From positions 372,001 to 436,000 of the forward strand of contig CAWJGZ010000002.1 of assembly GCA_963842505.1 (NCBI GenBank): DNA of 64,000 bases, read 5' to 3'. The position numbers were made by a program, and so were the translations under genes. The stretch comes from PALSA-129 sp963842505. Its GTDB lineage: Bacteria > Acidobacteriota > Terriglobia > Bryobacterales > Bryobacteraceae. Under the pieces are notes generated by a model, which worked only from the letters and a program-made list of their open reading frames with translations, was not told the origin of the DNA and did no database searches. This document shows, piece after piece, positions 50,112 through 58,868 of the stretch; the stretch's first letter is position 1; each line of letters starts with the position of its first letter.

Positions 50112-51350
50112 TCATTTCGCCGCCTTGGTCGGACTCTTCCGAACCGTTTCCGCCCGCGGCGCCGACGGCCCCGACAATCCAGGACCGGACCTCTTCGGTC
50201 TGTCCGTGTAGTTGTGCCAGAACAACACAATTGGACTGGCCACGAACACTGAAGAGTACGTACCCACAATGATTCCGCAAACCAGCGCGAACGAGAAGCC
50301 GCCCAGCACCGGCCCGCCCCAGATGAACAGCGCGATCACCGTCAGGAACGTGAGTCCTGAAGTCATGACCGTCCGGCTTAGAGTCTGGTTGACGGCCCGG
50401 TTCATCACGGCTTCCAGGTTCTCGCGATGCGAAAATTTCAAGTTCTCGCGAATTCGATCAAAGATCACAATAGTATCATTCATCGAGTAGCCAACCAAGG
50501 TCAGCAGCGCCGCGATCACCGTCATCGAGATCTCTCTATTGAAGAGCGAGAACAACCCGATGGTGATCAGCGTATCGTGGAAGCAAGCAATCACCGCGCC
50601 CAGGCCGTAGATCCACTCGAAGCGGAAGGCGATGTAAGCCAGCATTCCCGCCAGCGCGTAGAGCGTGGCGAGCACGGCCTTCTGCCGCAACTGCGCACCT
50701 ACCTTGGGTCCTACCATCTGAGCGCCCATGACGTGAAAATCCGAGAGGTAACACTCCTGCCGAAGAGTGTTCATAATACCAGGATTCATCCCCGGCACGG
50801 AGCCTAATTGGCTAAAATCCCTAATCAGCCCGGAGTGCTTGGTATTGATCTCGTCCAGGATGCGCGCCACCACTGCCTGCAACTGGTCTTCACTCATGGC
50901 GACGCCGGCGCGCGCCAGCGGCTCCCGCAAACGGTTGGCAAGAGCTTCCCGGGAAACGTTGTTGAGATCGACTTGGCCGCTGCCGGGCTTGCCGAACGTG
51001 GCCGCCAACACCCGCTCCATGTCCTGGCGGTTGGCTGCCAGTTCGCCTTCACCCTGGCCCTTGGCTTCGGTAGCGATCTCCACTTCGTTTTGTACCCCGC
51101 TACCGCTGAGGTCCTGCACGCTGACTTCTCCCTTGACCTGTTGCAACATGGCCTGCCGGATTTTATTATCCGGCGGCGGGTAGGCGAACTTGACCTGCAT
51201 CAGAGCGCCTTCCTTGAAGTCGATGCCGTACTTCAGCCCGCCCTTCAAAACGACGCTTGTCACTCCGGCCAGCAAGAGCACCACCGAAGCGATAATGAAG
51301 GGCCACTTCTTGCCCAGAAAATCATAATTCGTGTTCTTGAATAATTCCAT
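50112..51350 (-). CDS. secF: Protein translocase subunit SecF
   Basis: 412-residue membrane protein that, with SecD, uses proton-motive force to complete Sec-dependent export. The SecF signature is GLKYGIDFKEGALMQVKF. The C-terminal six-helix part carries FRFEWIYGLGAVIACFHD and LVGYSMNDTIVIFDRIREN. It is about 90 residues longer than E. coli SecF; most of the extra lies in the first periplasmic domain and the charged tail. Last gene of tgt-yajC-secD-secF. Confidence 0.94.
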   Translation of the reverse strand: MELFKNTNYDFLGKKWPFIIASVVLLLAGVTSVVLKGGLKYGIDFKEGALMQVKFAYPPPDNKIRQAMLQQVKGEVSVQDLSGSGVQNEVEIATEAKGQGEGELAANRQDMERVLAATFGKPGSGQVDLNNVSREALANRLREPLARAGVAMSEDQLQAVVARILDEINTKHSGLIRDFSQLGSVPGMNPGIMNTLRQECYLSDFHVMGAQMVGPKVGAQLRQKAVLATLYALAGMLAYIAFRFEWIYGLGAVIACFHDTLITIGLFSLFNREISMTVIAALLTLVGYSMNDTIVIFDRIRENLKFSHRENLEAVMNRAVNQTLSRTVMTSGLTFLTVIALFIWGGPVLGGFSFALVCGIIVGTYSSVFVASPIVLFWHNYTDRPKRSGPGLSGPSAPRAETVRKSPTKAAK

Positions 51351-51442
51351 CGAGCGTTGCCGTGCTGGTGCGCTCCATACTTTGAGACACCGGCCCTTTA
51401 TCTTTTGTTCCCGTCAGCGCGAGGCATATTCGGCCCCTGGCG

Positions 51443-53071
51443 CTAAATACTCAAGGTCTCCAACCTCCGGTGCCCGGACAATTCGTAGTCGAAAATCGTC
51501 CGGGAGACGAATACCGCCGTGAAAACATTGGCCATTAGACCGATCGTCAATGTTACCGCAAAACCGCGCACCGGCCCTTCCCCAAACAGAAAAAGAAAAG
51601 CGCACGAAACGATCGTGGTGACGTGGGTGTCGACAATCGTCCACCAGGCCTTGCTAAATCCCGTGTCGACAGCCGCGATGACTCCCTTACCGGTCCGCAA
51701 CTCTTCGCGTATCCTCTCGAAAATCAGCACGTTGGAATCCACCGCCATACCGATGGTCAGGATCACGCCGGCGATTCCCGGCAAAGTTAAAGCGGCATGG
51801 AAGTACGCTATGGCCGCCAGGAGGATTACCGTGTTCAAAACCAGCGCCAATACCGCGTTTACACCACTGCGACGGTAGTAAACCAGCATCACGCAGACCA
51901 CCGCCGTCAGCCCCGCGATACCTGACACGATGCCCTGGTGAATCGAGTCGGCGCCGAGCGATGGTCCAACCGAATTCTCTTCCAGCGGCTTCACTCCCGC
52001 CGGCAGCGAACCTGACCGCAGGTATCGCGACAGATCGGTAGCTTCTTCCTCGCTGCCGAGGCCCATAATGCGGCCGGAATCTTCGATCCTCTCATTGATG
52101 GTGGCGACGCTTACGATTTGGTTGTCGAGGACCACCGCCAGCTTGTCATTGACGTGCTCACCGGTGTACTTGCCGAATTTCTTGCCGCCATCGGGCGAAA
52201 GCGTAAAGCTGGTTTGCCACTTCCTCACGTCGTCCTGGCCCGGGCGTGCGTTGCGCATTTCCCGGCCGGTAATCACGGGGATCTTGTTGACCAGGTACCA
52301 TTCCAGGCCCTGAGAACCGGCCCGCGGCTTGGCCGGCAGCAACTTATCGTTCAGCGGCAGGATGCCGCCCAGTTTCGCCAGCGCATCCTCGCGGCTGGAG
52401 AAGGCGGTGTCGTGGTCCTTGTCGACGCCCGTGATCTCAAGCATGGCGGTGGTGCCGATCAACTGTTTGGCGCGAGCCGGATCGTCAACGCCTGGCAACT
52501 GAATCAGGATCTGGTAATCCGAACCGGAGCGGCCGTACTGCTGGACCGACGATTCCGCGACGCCGAGCTGGTTGATACGGTTACTGATGGTATCGATTGT
52601 GCGCGCCACCGTTTCACGCTTCAGGTCCACCAGGTCGGACGGCTTCATCTTCAAGGAATAGTCGGTAGAGTTGAGAGTCGTGAGGATGTACGTGGAATAA
52701 TCCGCGGCGATGAGGTTGCGGAAGTCGCCCGATTGCGTGGGCTGGATTCCCTTTATGGTAATGACCACATTGTCCGCGTCCGCCACCGTATGGACATCGC
52801 TGACCTCCATACTGGTCCAGTTGATGTTCTGCTTCTTGAGCTGTTCCTGCATCCGCTCAATAGTCTGGTGAGCGTCCCCCACTACGGCGTCTTGCACCTG
52901 GACTTCCATCACCAAATGGCTGCCACCCTTGAGGTCCAGACCGAGGCGGATGTTTTCCTTCAGGTGGTCGAGTAGTTCCGTCGTGGACGTAGGAATGCCA
53001 ATGATCCCGAAAATACACACCAGGATCGTCACAACGATGATCACCGTTCGCGTCGTCAAATTCTTTCGCAT
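51443..53071 (-). CDS. secD: Protein translocase subunit SecD
   Basis: 542 residues. The N-terminal helix is followed by the SecD signature NIRLGLDLKGGSHLVMEV. The periplasmic region has VIQLPGVDDPARAKQL in a variant form. The membrane part carries IAGVILTIGMAVDSNVLIFE and RIREELRTGKGV. Shorter than E. coli SecD (about 615). Paired with SecF downstream across a 92-base gap. Confidence 0.95.
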   Translation of the reverse strand: MRKNLTTRTVIIVVTILVCIFGIIGIPTSTTELLDHLKENIRLGLDLKGGSHLVMEVQVQDAVVGDAHQTIERMQEQLKKQNINWTSMEVSDVHTVADADNVVITIKGIQPTQSGDFRNLIAADYSTYILTTLNSTDYSLKMKPSDLVDLKRETVARTIDTISNRINQLGVAESSVQQYGRSGSDYQILIQLPGVDDPARAKQLIGTTAMLEITGVDKDHDTAFSSREDALAKLGGILPLNDKLLPAKPRAGSQGLEWYLVNKIPVITGREMRNARPGQDDVRKWQTSFTLSPDGGKKFGKYTGEHVNDKLAVVLDNQIVSVATINERIEDSGRIMGLGSEEEATDLSRYLRSGSLPAGVKPLEENSVGPSLGADSIHQGIVSGIAGLTAVVCVMLVYYRRSGVNAVLALVLNTVILLAAIAYFHAALTLPGIAGVILTIGMAVDSNVLIFERIREELRTGKGVIAAVDTGFSKAWWTIVDTHVTTIVSCAFLFLFGEGPVRGFAVTLTIGLMANVFTAVFVSRTIFDYELSGHRRLETLSI

Positions 53072-53104
53072 GGGAATTAAATGCCTGTTAAATAGGTTTT
53101 CGTA

Positions 53105-53419
53105 CTACTTCTTGCCTTCACCCGAGATCAGGCTCGAGACCGAGGCCCGCGTCACCTGGATTTTGACATTGTCCGGCTTGACGCGCAAAACCAGCGTTCC
53201 GTCTTCGTCGATAGCCACGATGGTGCCGACGATTCCCCCGCTGGTGGTCACGGTGTTGCCATTCTGAAGACCGGCCAGCATTTTCTGTGTGTTCTTTTTC
53301 TGGCGCTGCATGGGGAGGAACAAGAGAAAATAAAAAACTCCGAAAATCAGAAGGATGGGGAGCAATCCTACGAGCGAAGAGCCGGACGGCGCCGTTTGCA
53401 GAAAAAGGTTTAGGAGCAC
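53105..53419 (-). CDS. yajC: Preprotein translocase subunit YajC
   Basis: 104 residues with one membrane helix (LVGLLPILLIFGVFYFLLF) and the family segment PMQRQKKNTQKMLAGLQNG, TVTTSGGIVGTI. Accessory of SecDF. It lies between tgt and secD as in most bacteria, with 33 bases to secD. Confidence 0.94.
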   Translation of the reverse strand: MLLNLFLQTAPSGSSLVGLLPILLIFGVFYFLLFLPMQRQKKNTQKMLAGLQNGNTVTTSGGIVGTIVAIDEDGTLVLRVKPDNVKIQVTRASVSSLISGEGKK

Positions 53420-53437
53420 GTTGTGACCAAATTGGGG

Positions 53438-54577
53438 CTACCCGGCGTCAATCGCGGCCGAGCGCACACACCGCAAGAATTCTGGATATGTAACCGATAT
53501 TATAGCGTGCCTGATCTCACTCATTATGTCAAGGTAGCGTTGCAGGTTGTGGCGCGTGGCCAGGGACGCGTATAGGATTTCTCCGGATAGGAACAAATGG
53601 CGAAGGTAAGCCCGCGAATAGTTCCGGCAGGTATAGCACGGACAGTCCTCGTCGATCGGCCGCTCATCGTTCCGGTAGCGCGAGTGCTTGATGATGATGC
53701 GGCCTTGCGACGTGAACAAGTAGCCATTGCGGGCGTTGCGTGAGGGCAGCACGCAATCCATCATGTCCACCCCGCGAGCCACATACTCGGGCAATTCGTC
53801 GGGCATCCCGACTCCCATGGCATAGCGGGGCCGGGTCCGTGGAAGAATCGCTTCCGTGGCTTCCACCATTTCCAGGCTGAGTGGCCGGGGTTCGCCCACC
53901 GAAAGGCCTCCGATGGCGTAGCCGTCGCAATCGAGATCGAGCAACGCGGTGGCGCACTCCCGCCGCAGGTCCGCAAACATGGAGCCCTGAACGATGGGAA
54001 ACAGCGCGTGTCGTGTGGGGATCTCCGCCATGCGCCCGCGGTAGTATTCGTGCGCCTGGCGCGCCCAGCGTAGCGTGCGGTGCATACTTTCGCGGGCGTA
54101 TTCGTGGCTCACGGGGTATCCCGGGCACTCGTCCAGCGCCATCAGGATGTCGCTGCCGTATGCCAGTTGCGCGTCCACGGTGGATTCCGGCGTGAAGGTG
54201 TGCAGATCGCCATTGAGGTGCGACTGGAAGACCACGCCTTGGTCGGTGATTTTGCGAAGCCCCTTGAGGCTGAAGACCTGGAATCCCCCGGAATCGGTCA
54301 GGATCGCATTGGGCCAGGACATGAAGCGGTGCAGCCCGCCCATCTGGCGGATCAGTTCGTGCCCCGGCCGCACATAAAGGTGATACGTGTTGGCCAGCAG
54401 AATCTTGACGCCGAGATCCTCGGCCAGGTCGCGCTGGCTGAGGCCCTTGACGGTAGCCTGCGTACCGACGGGCATGAAAACGGGAGTCTCGATGGTGCCG
54501 TGCGGTGTGTGGAGCAACCCGGCGCGAGCGTGCGTTTGCGGGCATTCGGCGACCACTTCGAAGGAGATTTGGGGCAA
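53438..54577 (-). CDS. tgt: tRNA-guanine (queuine) transglycosylase
   Basis: 379 residues from TTG 54577. Replaces guanine 34 with the queuosine precursor in GUN-anticodon tRNAs. The nucleophile region is AILTDSGGFQVFSL. Binding loops are HLNGDLHTFTPE and YAIGGLSVGEP. The zinc site is CPCYTCRNYSRAYLRHL (three Cys and a His). The start was chosen because LPQISFEVVAECP aligns with usual Tgt N-termini; the frame extends to another TTG at 54649, which would add a Pro/Arg-rich 24 residues. First gene of the tgt-yajC-secDF group, 18 bases before yajC. Confidence 0.95.
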   Translation of the reverse strand: MPQISFEVVAECPQTHARAGLLHTPHGTIETPVFMPVGTQATVKGLSQRDLAEDLGVKILLANTYHLYVRPGHELIRQMGGLHRFMSWPNAILTDSGGFQVFSLKGLRKITDQGVVFQSHLNGDLHTFTPESTVDAQLAYGSDILMALDECPGYPVSHEYARESMHRTLRWARQAHEYYRGRMAEIPTRHALFPIVQGSMFADLRRECATALLDLDCDGYAIGGLSVGEPRPLSLEMVEATEAILPRTRPRYAMGVGMPDELPEYVARGVDMMDCVLPSRNARNGYLFTSQGRIIIKHSRYRNDERPIDEDCPCYTCRNYSRAYLRHLFLSGEILYASLATRHNLQRYLDIMSEIRHAIISVTYPEFLRCVRSAAIDAG

Positions 54578-54662
54578 ATCAAATTGTAAACGACGGCGGG
54601 GTGGGAGCGCGCCGCGAAACGGGGGCTTGCCCCTTGGCGGGATGTTCAAGAACCTAATTTGA

Positions 54663-54749
54663 GCCGCCGATAAGCACCGATGAACAACACGGATAGGGAC
54701 TGAATAAGAGATATATTTCGATCTGCGTTAATCGGCGTCCATCGGCGGC
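54663..54749. repeat. Intergenic imperfect palindrome
   Basis: Left arm 54663-54694 starts GCCGCCGATAAGCACCGATG; right arm 54721-54749 ends CGTCCATCGGCGGC. The arms are complementary apart from a few mismatches and a short gap. It fills the gap between the tgt and MlaD-like genes. Palindromes with ACCGATGAAC...GGCGTCCATCGG wording are scattered in many soil bacteria, so it may be a dispersed repeat. Confidence 0.65.
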
Positions 54750-54770
54750 CGATCTTTGTTTGCGGGCTTG

Positions 54771-55790
54771 CTAGAAGACTTTCACCCAAAGGAACTTCCT
54801 CGGATTCTGACGGAACTCGCGCAGCGTGTCGCGCAGTTCGCGGGCTTCGCCGTTCAGATTCTCATACGCCGCCGAAGTAAGGAGCATCGGGTTGCTGTTT
54901 AGCGCGTCCACTCCCTCGATCCATCCGGCCAACTTCTGATTCCACTCGGCGTACTGATCCCCCGATTGCAGAAACGGGCCGCCAGTGAGGACCGTTACGG
55001 ATTTGTGAAAGTCCCGCACACTGGCCAGAAGCTGGTCGTACTGGCCGCTGTCGCGCAACAGCCGTCCGAAATCGCCCTGCCCCGATTCGAGCTGCGCCAG
55101 GCTCTCGTCCAGGTGCACCAGCAAGTCGCCAACCTGGCGGTGCATTTGGTCGCTGTTCAACAGGTTGCCCACGGCGGTATTCGTGCCGACCGCTGCACGG
55201 ATTCCAGCGTGAAGCTCCCGCATGCGCCGGATCAGGTTGTTGTAAAACTCCGTACCCTGAAAAAATTTCCCGAACTCGCTGCGGCCCTGTTCGAGATCCG
55301 TCAACACCGCATCCACCTCCCGCAACTGCTGGGTGAACTGGGTCAGGTCGAGACTCTTCAGCAGCTCGGGCTCGTTCCGGTAGATCAACTCGCCCCCGTC
55401 CCGGATGGCTTGGGCGGCAGTTCCGCTGGTGACATCGACGAACTGATCCCCGACCAGCGTATCGGCGCTCAACTGCGCCACCGAATCAGCTGGGAAGCTG
55501 GCCAGCCGCTCGCGCGCGACGGCCAGAGTCACGCGGACGATGCGGCCCGGCTGGTTGGAACCGGTAAGCTCGACCGCGCGCACTTTGCCCACATCGATGC
55601 CGTCCACGCGCACCGGCGAGCCTTTTTGCAACCCGGTGGCGTCGGGGATGTAGAGATAGATTCGGGCCCGCTGTTCCAGCAGCGAACCGCCGGTCAGCAG
55701 ATATACCATGGTGCCCAGCACCGAGGCCGCCGCCAGGGAAACGGCGATCACCCGAAACTTTGCCCACCTGACGTGGCCAGCCGACGGCAT
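54771..55790 (-). CDS. MlaD/Mce-family lipid transport protein
   Basis: 339 residues. An N-terminal anchor (VIAVSLAAASVLGTMVYLL) precedes the Mce domain (ARIYLYIPDATGLQKGSPVR, VDGIDVGKVRAVEL, DTLVGDQFVDVTSG). A helical C-terminal rod of about 200 residues follows. Periplasmic substrate-binding subunit of an ABC lipid transporter of the Mla/Mce type. Its permease (MlaE) and ATPase (MlaF) genes are not in the window, so it is either orphaned or works with a distant set. Confidence 0.9.
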   Translation of the reverse strand: MPSAGHVRWAKFRVIAVSLAAASVLGTMVYLLTGGSLLEQRARIYLYIPDATGLQKGSPVRVDGIDVGKVRAVELTGSNQPGRIVRVTLAVARERLASFPADSVAQLSADTLVGDQFVDVTSGTAAQAIRDGGELIYRNEPELLKSLDLTQFTQQLREVDAVLTDLEQGRSEFGKFFQGTEFYNNLIRRMRELHAGIRAAVGTNTAVGNLLNSDQMHRQVGDLLVHLDESLAQLESGQGDFGRLLRDSGQYDQLLASVRDFHKSVTVLTGGPFLQSGDQYAEWNQKLAGWIEGVDALNSNPMLLTSAAYENLNGEARELRDTLREFRQNPRKFLWVKVF

Positions 55791-55838
55791 TCACTCGAAT
55801 TGTACCGCGCCACCCCGCATCGTCGCGGGTTACAATGA

Positions 55839-56096
55839 ATGCGTTTGAAGATCCGATCCAGGAAGTTCGAGGGCCGCTGCGCCAGGCACAAGCGCTATAA
55901 TCCCGCTGTTGACGGCCAAGGCGGCATCAAGGCGGGCTGCCAGCGCTGCAACCTGCTGTTCGAGATCTGGGAAGCCTCCCTCAAGCTCAACCAGTTGATC
56001 CGGAGATTCGATCCCAGCCACGACGATTTGCAGCGCCCTGCCGCGCCGAAACCGCCCGCCACCGACCCGCGCCAGATGAGCCTGATCCCGGAGTGA
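55839..56096 (+). CDS. Small zinc-ribbon-like protein of unknown function
   Basis: 85 residues. Cys14-x2-His17 and Cys34-x2-Cys37 (RCARHKRYNP and AGCQRCNLLFEIW) form a plausible zinc site. A helical LKLNQLIRRF stretch and a Pro-rich tail follow. The gene sits in a 300-base gap between two minus-strand genes and ends two bases before the convergent TSUP gene, which argues it is real. Function unknown. Confidence 0.7.
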   Translation: MRLKIRSRKFEGRCARHKRYNPAVDGQGGIKAGCQRCNLLFEIWEASLKLNQLIRRFDPSHDDLQRPAAPKPPATDPRQMSLIPE

Positions 56097-56098
56097 GG

Positions 56099-57023
56099 CT
56101 ATTCTGCTGAAGCCTCCGCCGTCGCCTCGGCGGGCAGATCTGCGTGTGCATTCGCCAGGCTTGTGCCGCGCTCCTTATGAGCCGACCGCAGCATCATGAA
56201 GGACGTATAAAGCACCACCGCGATTACCAGCCACTTCACCGCATCGAGCGGCAGTGACTTCACAATGAACGCGGCAATCAGCACGCCGGGGATTCCGCCG
56301 ATGGCCAGCCCTAAAGCCGATTTCAGATTGTAGCTCCCCGTGCGAATGAATCGCGTGCTGCCCACCGGCATCAGGAACGCGCACGATCCCATCATGATGG
56401 GGAAAGCCGCCAGCGGATTCATTCCCAGCATATAAACGAGAATCATGCAGGGCGCGTAGAGAACCGATGCCCAGCGTCATCAATGCGCCCAGTAAAGCAT
56501 TGCCCAAAATGCCGGCCACCAGCTTGGGGCCCGTCAGGCCCATGGCGTTGCCTCCGCCGGGCCCCCAATGAAACACGCTCATCAGCATCAGGCAGGCAGC
56601 CAGTACCAGCACACTCCCCATGCCGATCTGCACTTTGCGGCGCGGCCAGTGGCTCACCACTCCCGCGCCCAGCCATGCGCCCACCGCGGAGGCCGCGATC
56701 AGGGAGATCAGCGTCGTGGGGTCCACCTGCACCAACCCCACATAAATGAAGGCTTCGGTCACCGTTGGGAGTGTGTGCCCCACGTTCATCGTCCCCGGGA
56801 TTTGTTCATCGGGAACCAGCTTTCCCAACTTGAACAGCGAACTGGTGGTGGCGAAGGAACCGATCCCCAGTGTGTCCAGAAAATTCGCAAAGAATCCAAT
56901 CCCGGCGTCGAGCAGCCCCGGCGCGTGGCGACGATGCCCGTCTCCCCGGATGATGGCGGAGAGCCAGATCACCAGGTAGCTCACGGTAAAGATGCCAATC
57001 GTGATGAACAGTGCGTTCTTCAT
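56099..57023 (-). pseudogene. TSUP-family (TauE/SafE) anion permease with one frameshift
   Basis: Membrane permease of the sulfite/organic-anion exporter type. The N-terminal frame (to about 56468) has GIGFFANFLDTLGIGSFATT and LVPDEQIPGTMNVGHTLPT. The C-terminal frame (from about 56460) has PCMILVYMLGMNPLAAFPIM and SALGLAIGGIPGVLIAAF. They meet near 56468, where GIG(S)L reads on as LYAPCMILVYML once one base is dropped from CGGTTCTCTAC. All motifs on both sides are intact, so a recent mutation or sequencing error is more likely than old decay. Confidence 0.8.
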
Positions 57024-57100
57024 GAGTTTTCAAAAGTATATCGCGTCCGCACACACATCGTGCGAGGCCCGGACGCTCTCGCCTGGCAACTGTGCGCCGC

Positions 57101-57940
57101 CTATCCCACCAACGCCCGCACCACAATCCACGACTTCTCCCACAGCGGCAGCCGCACCCGCCGCGCAAAGACGTCATAATCGCTCTCCACAATCCGCTCC
57201 AGCAGCCGCGAGTAGATGCCGATCAACGCCCACAGCGATGGACGGCTGCGCGGGTGAATCAGGTCGAGCAGCGGCATCGACTCGTTGTAGTAGGCGCGCG
57301 CCCGCTCCGCTTCGAATTTCATCAGGTTCAGCAAAGGCTGGCTGCGCTTGCCTGCGTGGATATCCGCGGCGGTGAGCCCGAAACGGCGCAGGTCTTCGGC
57401 CGGCAGATAAATTCGGCCGCGCGCCGCGTCTTCGCGGATATCCCGCAGGATATTGGTCAACTGAAACGCCGCCCCGCATTTTTCGGCAAGCGGCAGCGCG
57501 TTGCGCGTGTCGAAGCCAAAGATGTAGATGGTGGTCAGCCCCACCACCGAGGCCACTTGGTAGCAATAGCGGTAGAGCTGATCGAAGGTCTCAAATTCGC
57601 GCGGCTCCAGATCCGAGAGCACCCCGTCGATCATCGCGCGGAAATACTCGTGCGGGATGCGAAAACGGCGAACCGTGTGATGGAAAGCGGGCCACACCGG
57701 GTGGCCGCTGAAGCGGCCGGCTAGCGCATCTTCCATCTCGGCGCGCCAGCGCTCGATGGCGGCGCGGGTGGCGCCGGGTTCGTCGCTCAGGTCGTCGCAG
57801 TAGCGCATGAAGGCGTAAATGGCGCACATGGCGCGGCGCTGTGGGCGGGAGAGCAGAACGAACGAATAGTAGAAGTTCTTGGCGCGGCGGCGCGCCACGC
57901 GGCGGCAGTACTCATACGACTGATCGATGGCATTCATCAT
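57101..57940 (-). CDS. hpnD: Presqualene diphosphate synthase HpnD
   Basis: 279 residues of the trans-isoprenyl squalene/phytoene synthase family. In hopanoid bacteria HpnD condenses two farnesyl diphosphates to presqualene diphosphate. Asp-rich motifs are MRYCDDLSDEPG and LTNILRDIREDAARGRIYLP. FYYSFVLLSRPQRRAMCAIY is typical of HpnD. The ATG overlaps the hpnC stop (ATGA), so the two are coupled. An in-frame open extension to 58333 is hpnC antisense-frame noise and is rejected. Last gene of the hopanoid operon. Confidence 0.92.
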   Translation of the reverse strand: MMNAIDQSYEYCRRVARRRAKNFYYSFVLLSRPQRRAMCAIYAFMRYCDDLSDEPGATRAAIERWRAEMEDALAGRFSGHPVWPAFHHTVRRFRIPHEYFRAMIDGVLSDLEPREFETFDQLYRYCYQVASVVGLTTIYIFGFDTRNALPLAEKCGAAFQLTNILRDIREDAARGRIYLPAEDLRRFGLTAADIHAGKRSQPLLNLMKFEAERARAYYNESMPLLDLIHPRSRPSLWALIGIYSRLLERIVESDYDVFARRVRLPLWEKSWIVVRALVG

Positions 57941-58863
57941 GCCGCCCGCCTGAAAGCCAGCCGAACCAGGGAGTCCAACAGCAGCCGCACACGCTCGACC
58001 TTCGAAATGGCCGGCCGCGCCGCCAGCACGTCGTATCCCCGCTGCTCGATCTTCGTCAGCACGCGCATGCCACCGCGGCTGAAGAGATCGATATCGAGAG
58101 CCAGCCGCCGGTCCAGCCGCGCGGCCAGCGGCGCGCCTTCCAGAAACAGGTCCCGGGCCTTCCCCACGATCTCCCGCATCACTTCCCGAAAGGCCGGCGT
58201 AAAGCGGCGCGCGGACAATTCCTCTACCGTGTATCCGTGCCGCTCCATGACGTCGAGCGGGATGTAGACGCGGTCCTTCAGGAGGTCCACGGTCACGTCC
58301 TGCCAGAAGTTGGCGAGTTGCAGAGCCGTGCAAGTGGCGTCGGAAAGCCGCTGCCGCTCCTCATCGCAATAGCCGCACAAGTAGAGCACCAGGCGGCCAA
58401 CCGGATTCGCCGAATTCCGGCAATAGGCCAGCACTTCGTCCCAGTTGCGGTAGCGCGTGACGGTTTGATCCTGCACGAAAGCCTGGATCAGGTCGGCAAA
58501 AGGCTGGCGGGGAATTCCGTACTTCCGCACCGTGTCGAGCAGCGCCACAAACACCGGGTGTGTGGCCTGGCCCTGGTACATGGCGTCCAGTTCCGTGCGC
58601 CACCAGGCGAGCAGGCGCAAGCTTTCGCCGCGGTCGCCCATTTCATCGCCCAGATCGTCGGCCCAGCGGCAATACGCGTAGACGTTATAGAAATCCTGGT
58701 GCAGGCGCCTGGGCAGCAGGAAGCTCACCACGTGGAAGTTCTCGTAGTGGTGGGTAGCCAGCCAGCGCGTGTAATCGTAAGCTTCGGCGGCCGTGTAGAT
58801 GCGCCGCAAAGCCTCCGGCGAGCGGACGAATTCGGCTGGCGGAAGCGGCAGCGGCATCTCCAC
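57937..58863 (-). CDS. hpnC: Hydroxysqualene synthase HpnC
   Basis: 308-residue squalene/phytoene synthase homologue. HpnC converts presqualene diphosphate to hydroxysqualene in the HpnCDE route. Motifs are YCRWADDLGDEMG and QLANFWQDVTVDLLKDRVYI. The opening YDYTRWLATHHYENFHV matches HpnC. GTG 58863 or ATG 58857 may start it. It follows the zinc dehydrogenase stop by 5 bases. The third enzyme, HpnE, is not in the window. Confidence 0.92.
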   Translation of the reverse strand: MEMPLPLPPAEFVRSPEALRRIYTAAEAYDYTRWLATHHYENFHVVSFLLPRRLHQDFYNVYAYCRWADDLGDEMGDRGESLRLLAWWRTELDAMYQGQATHPVFVALLDTVRKYGIPRQPFADLIQAFVQDQTVTRYRNWDEVLAYCRNSANPVGRLVLYLCGYCDEERQRLSDATCTALQLANFWQDVTVDLLKDRVYIPLDVMERHGYTVEELSARRFTPAFREVMREIVGKARDLFLEGAPLAARLDRRLALDIDLFSRGGMRVLTKIEQRGYDVLAARPAISKVERVRLLLDSLVRLAFRRAA

Positions 58864-58868
58864 CGCCG

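Noticed and set aside
57941..58333. N-terminal extension of hpnD
   Set aside because: It reads Gly/Arg/Ala-rich nonsense in the wrong frame of hpnC; ATG 57940 overlapping the hpnC stop is far better.
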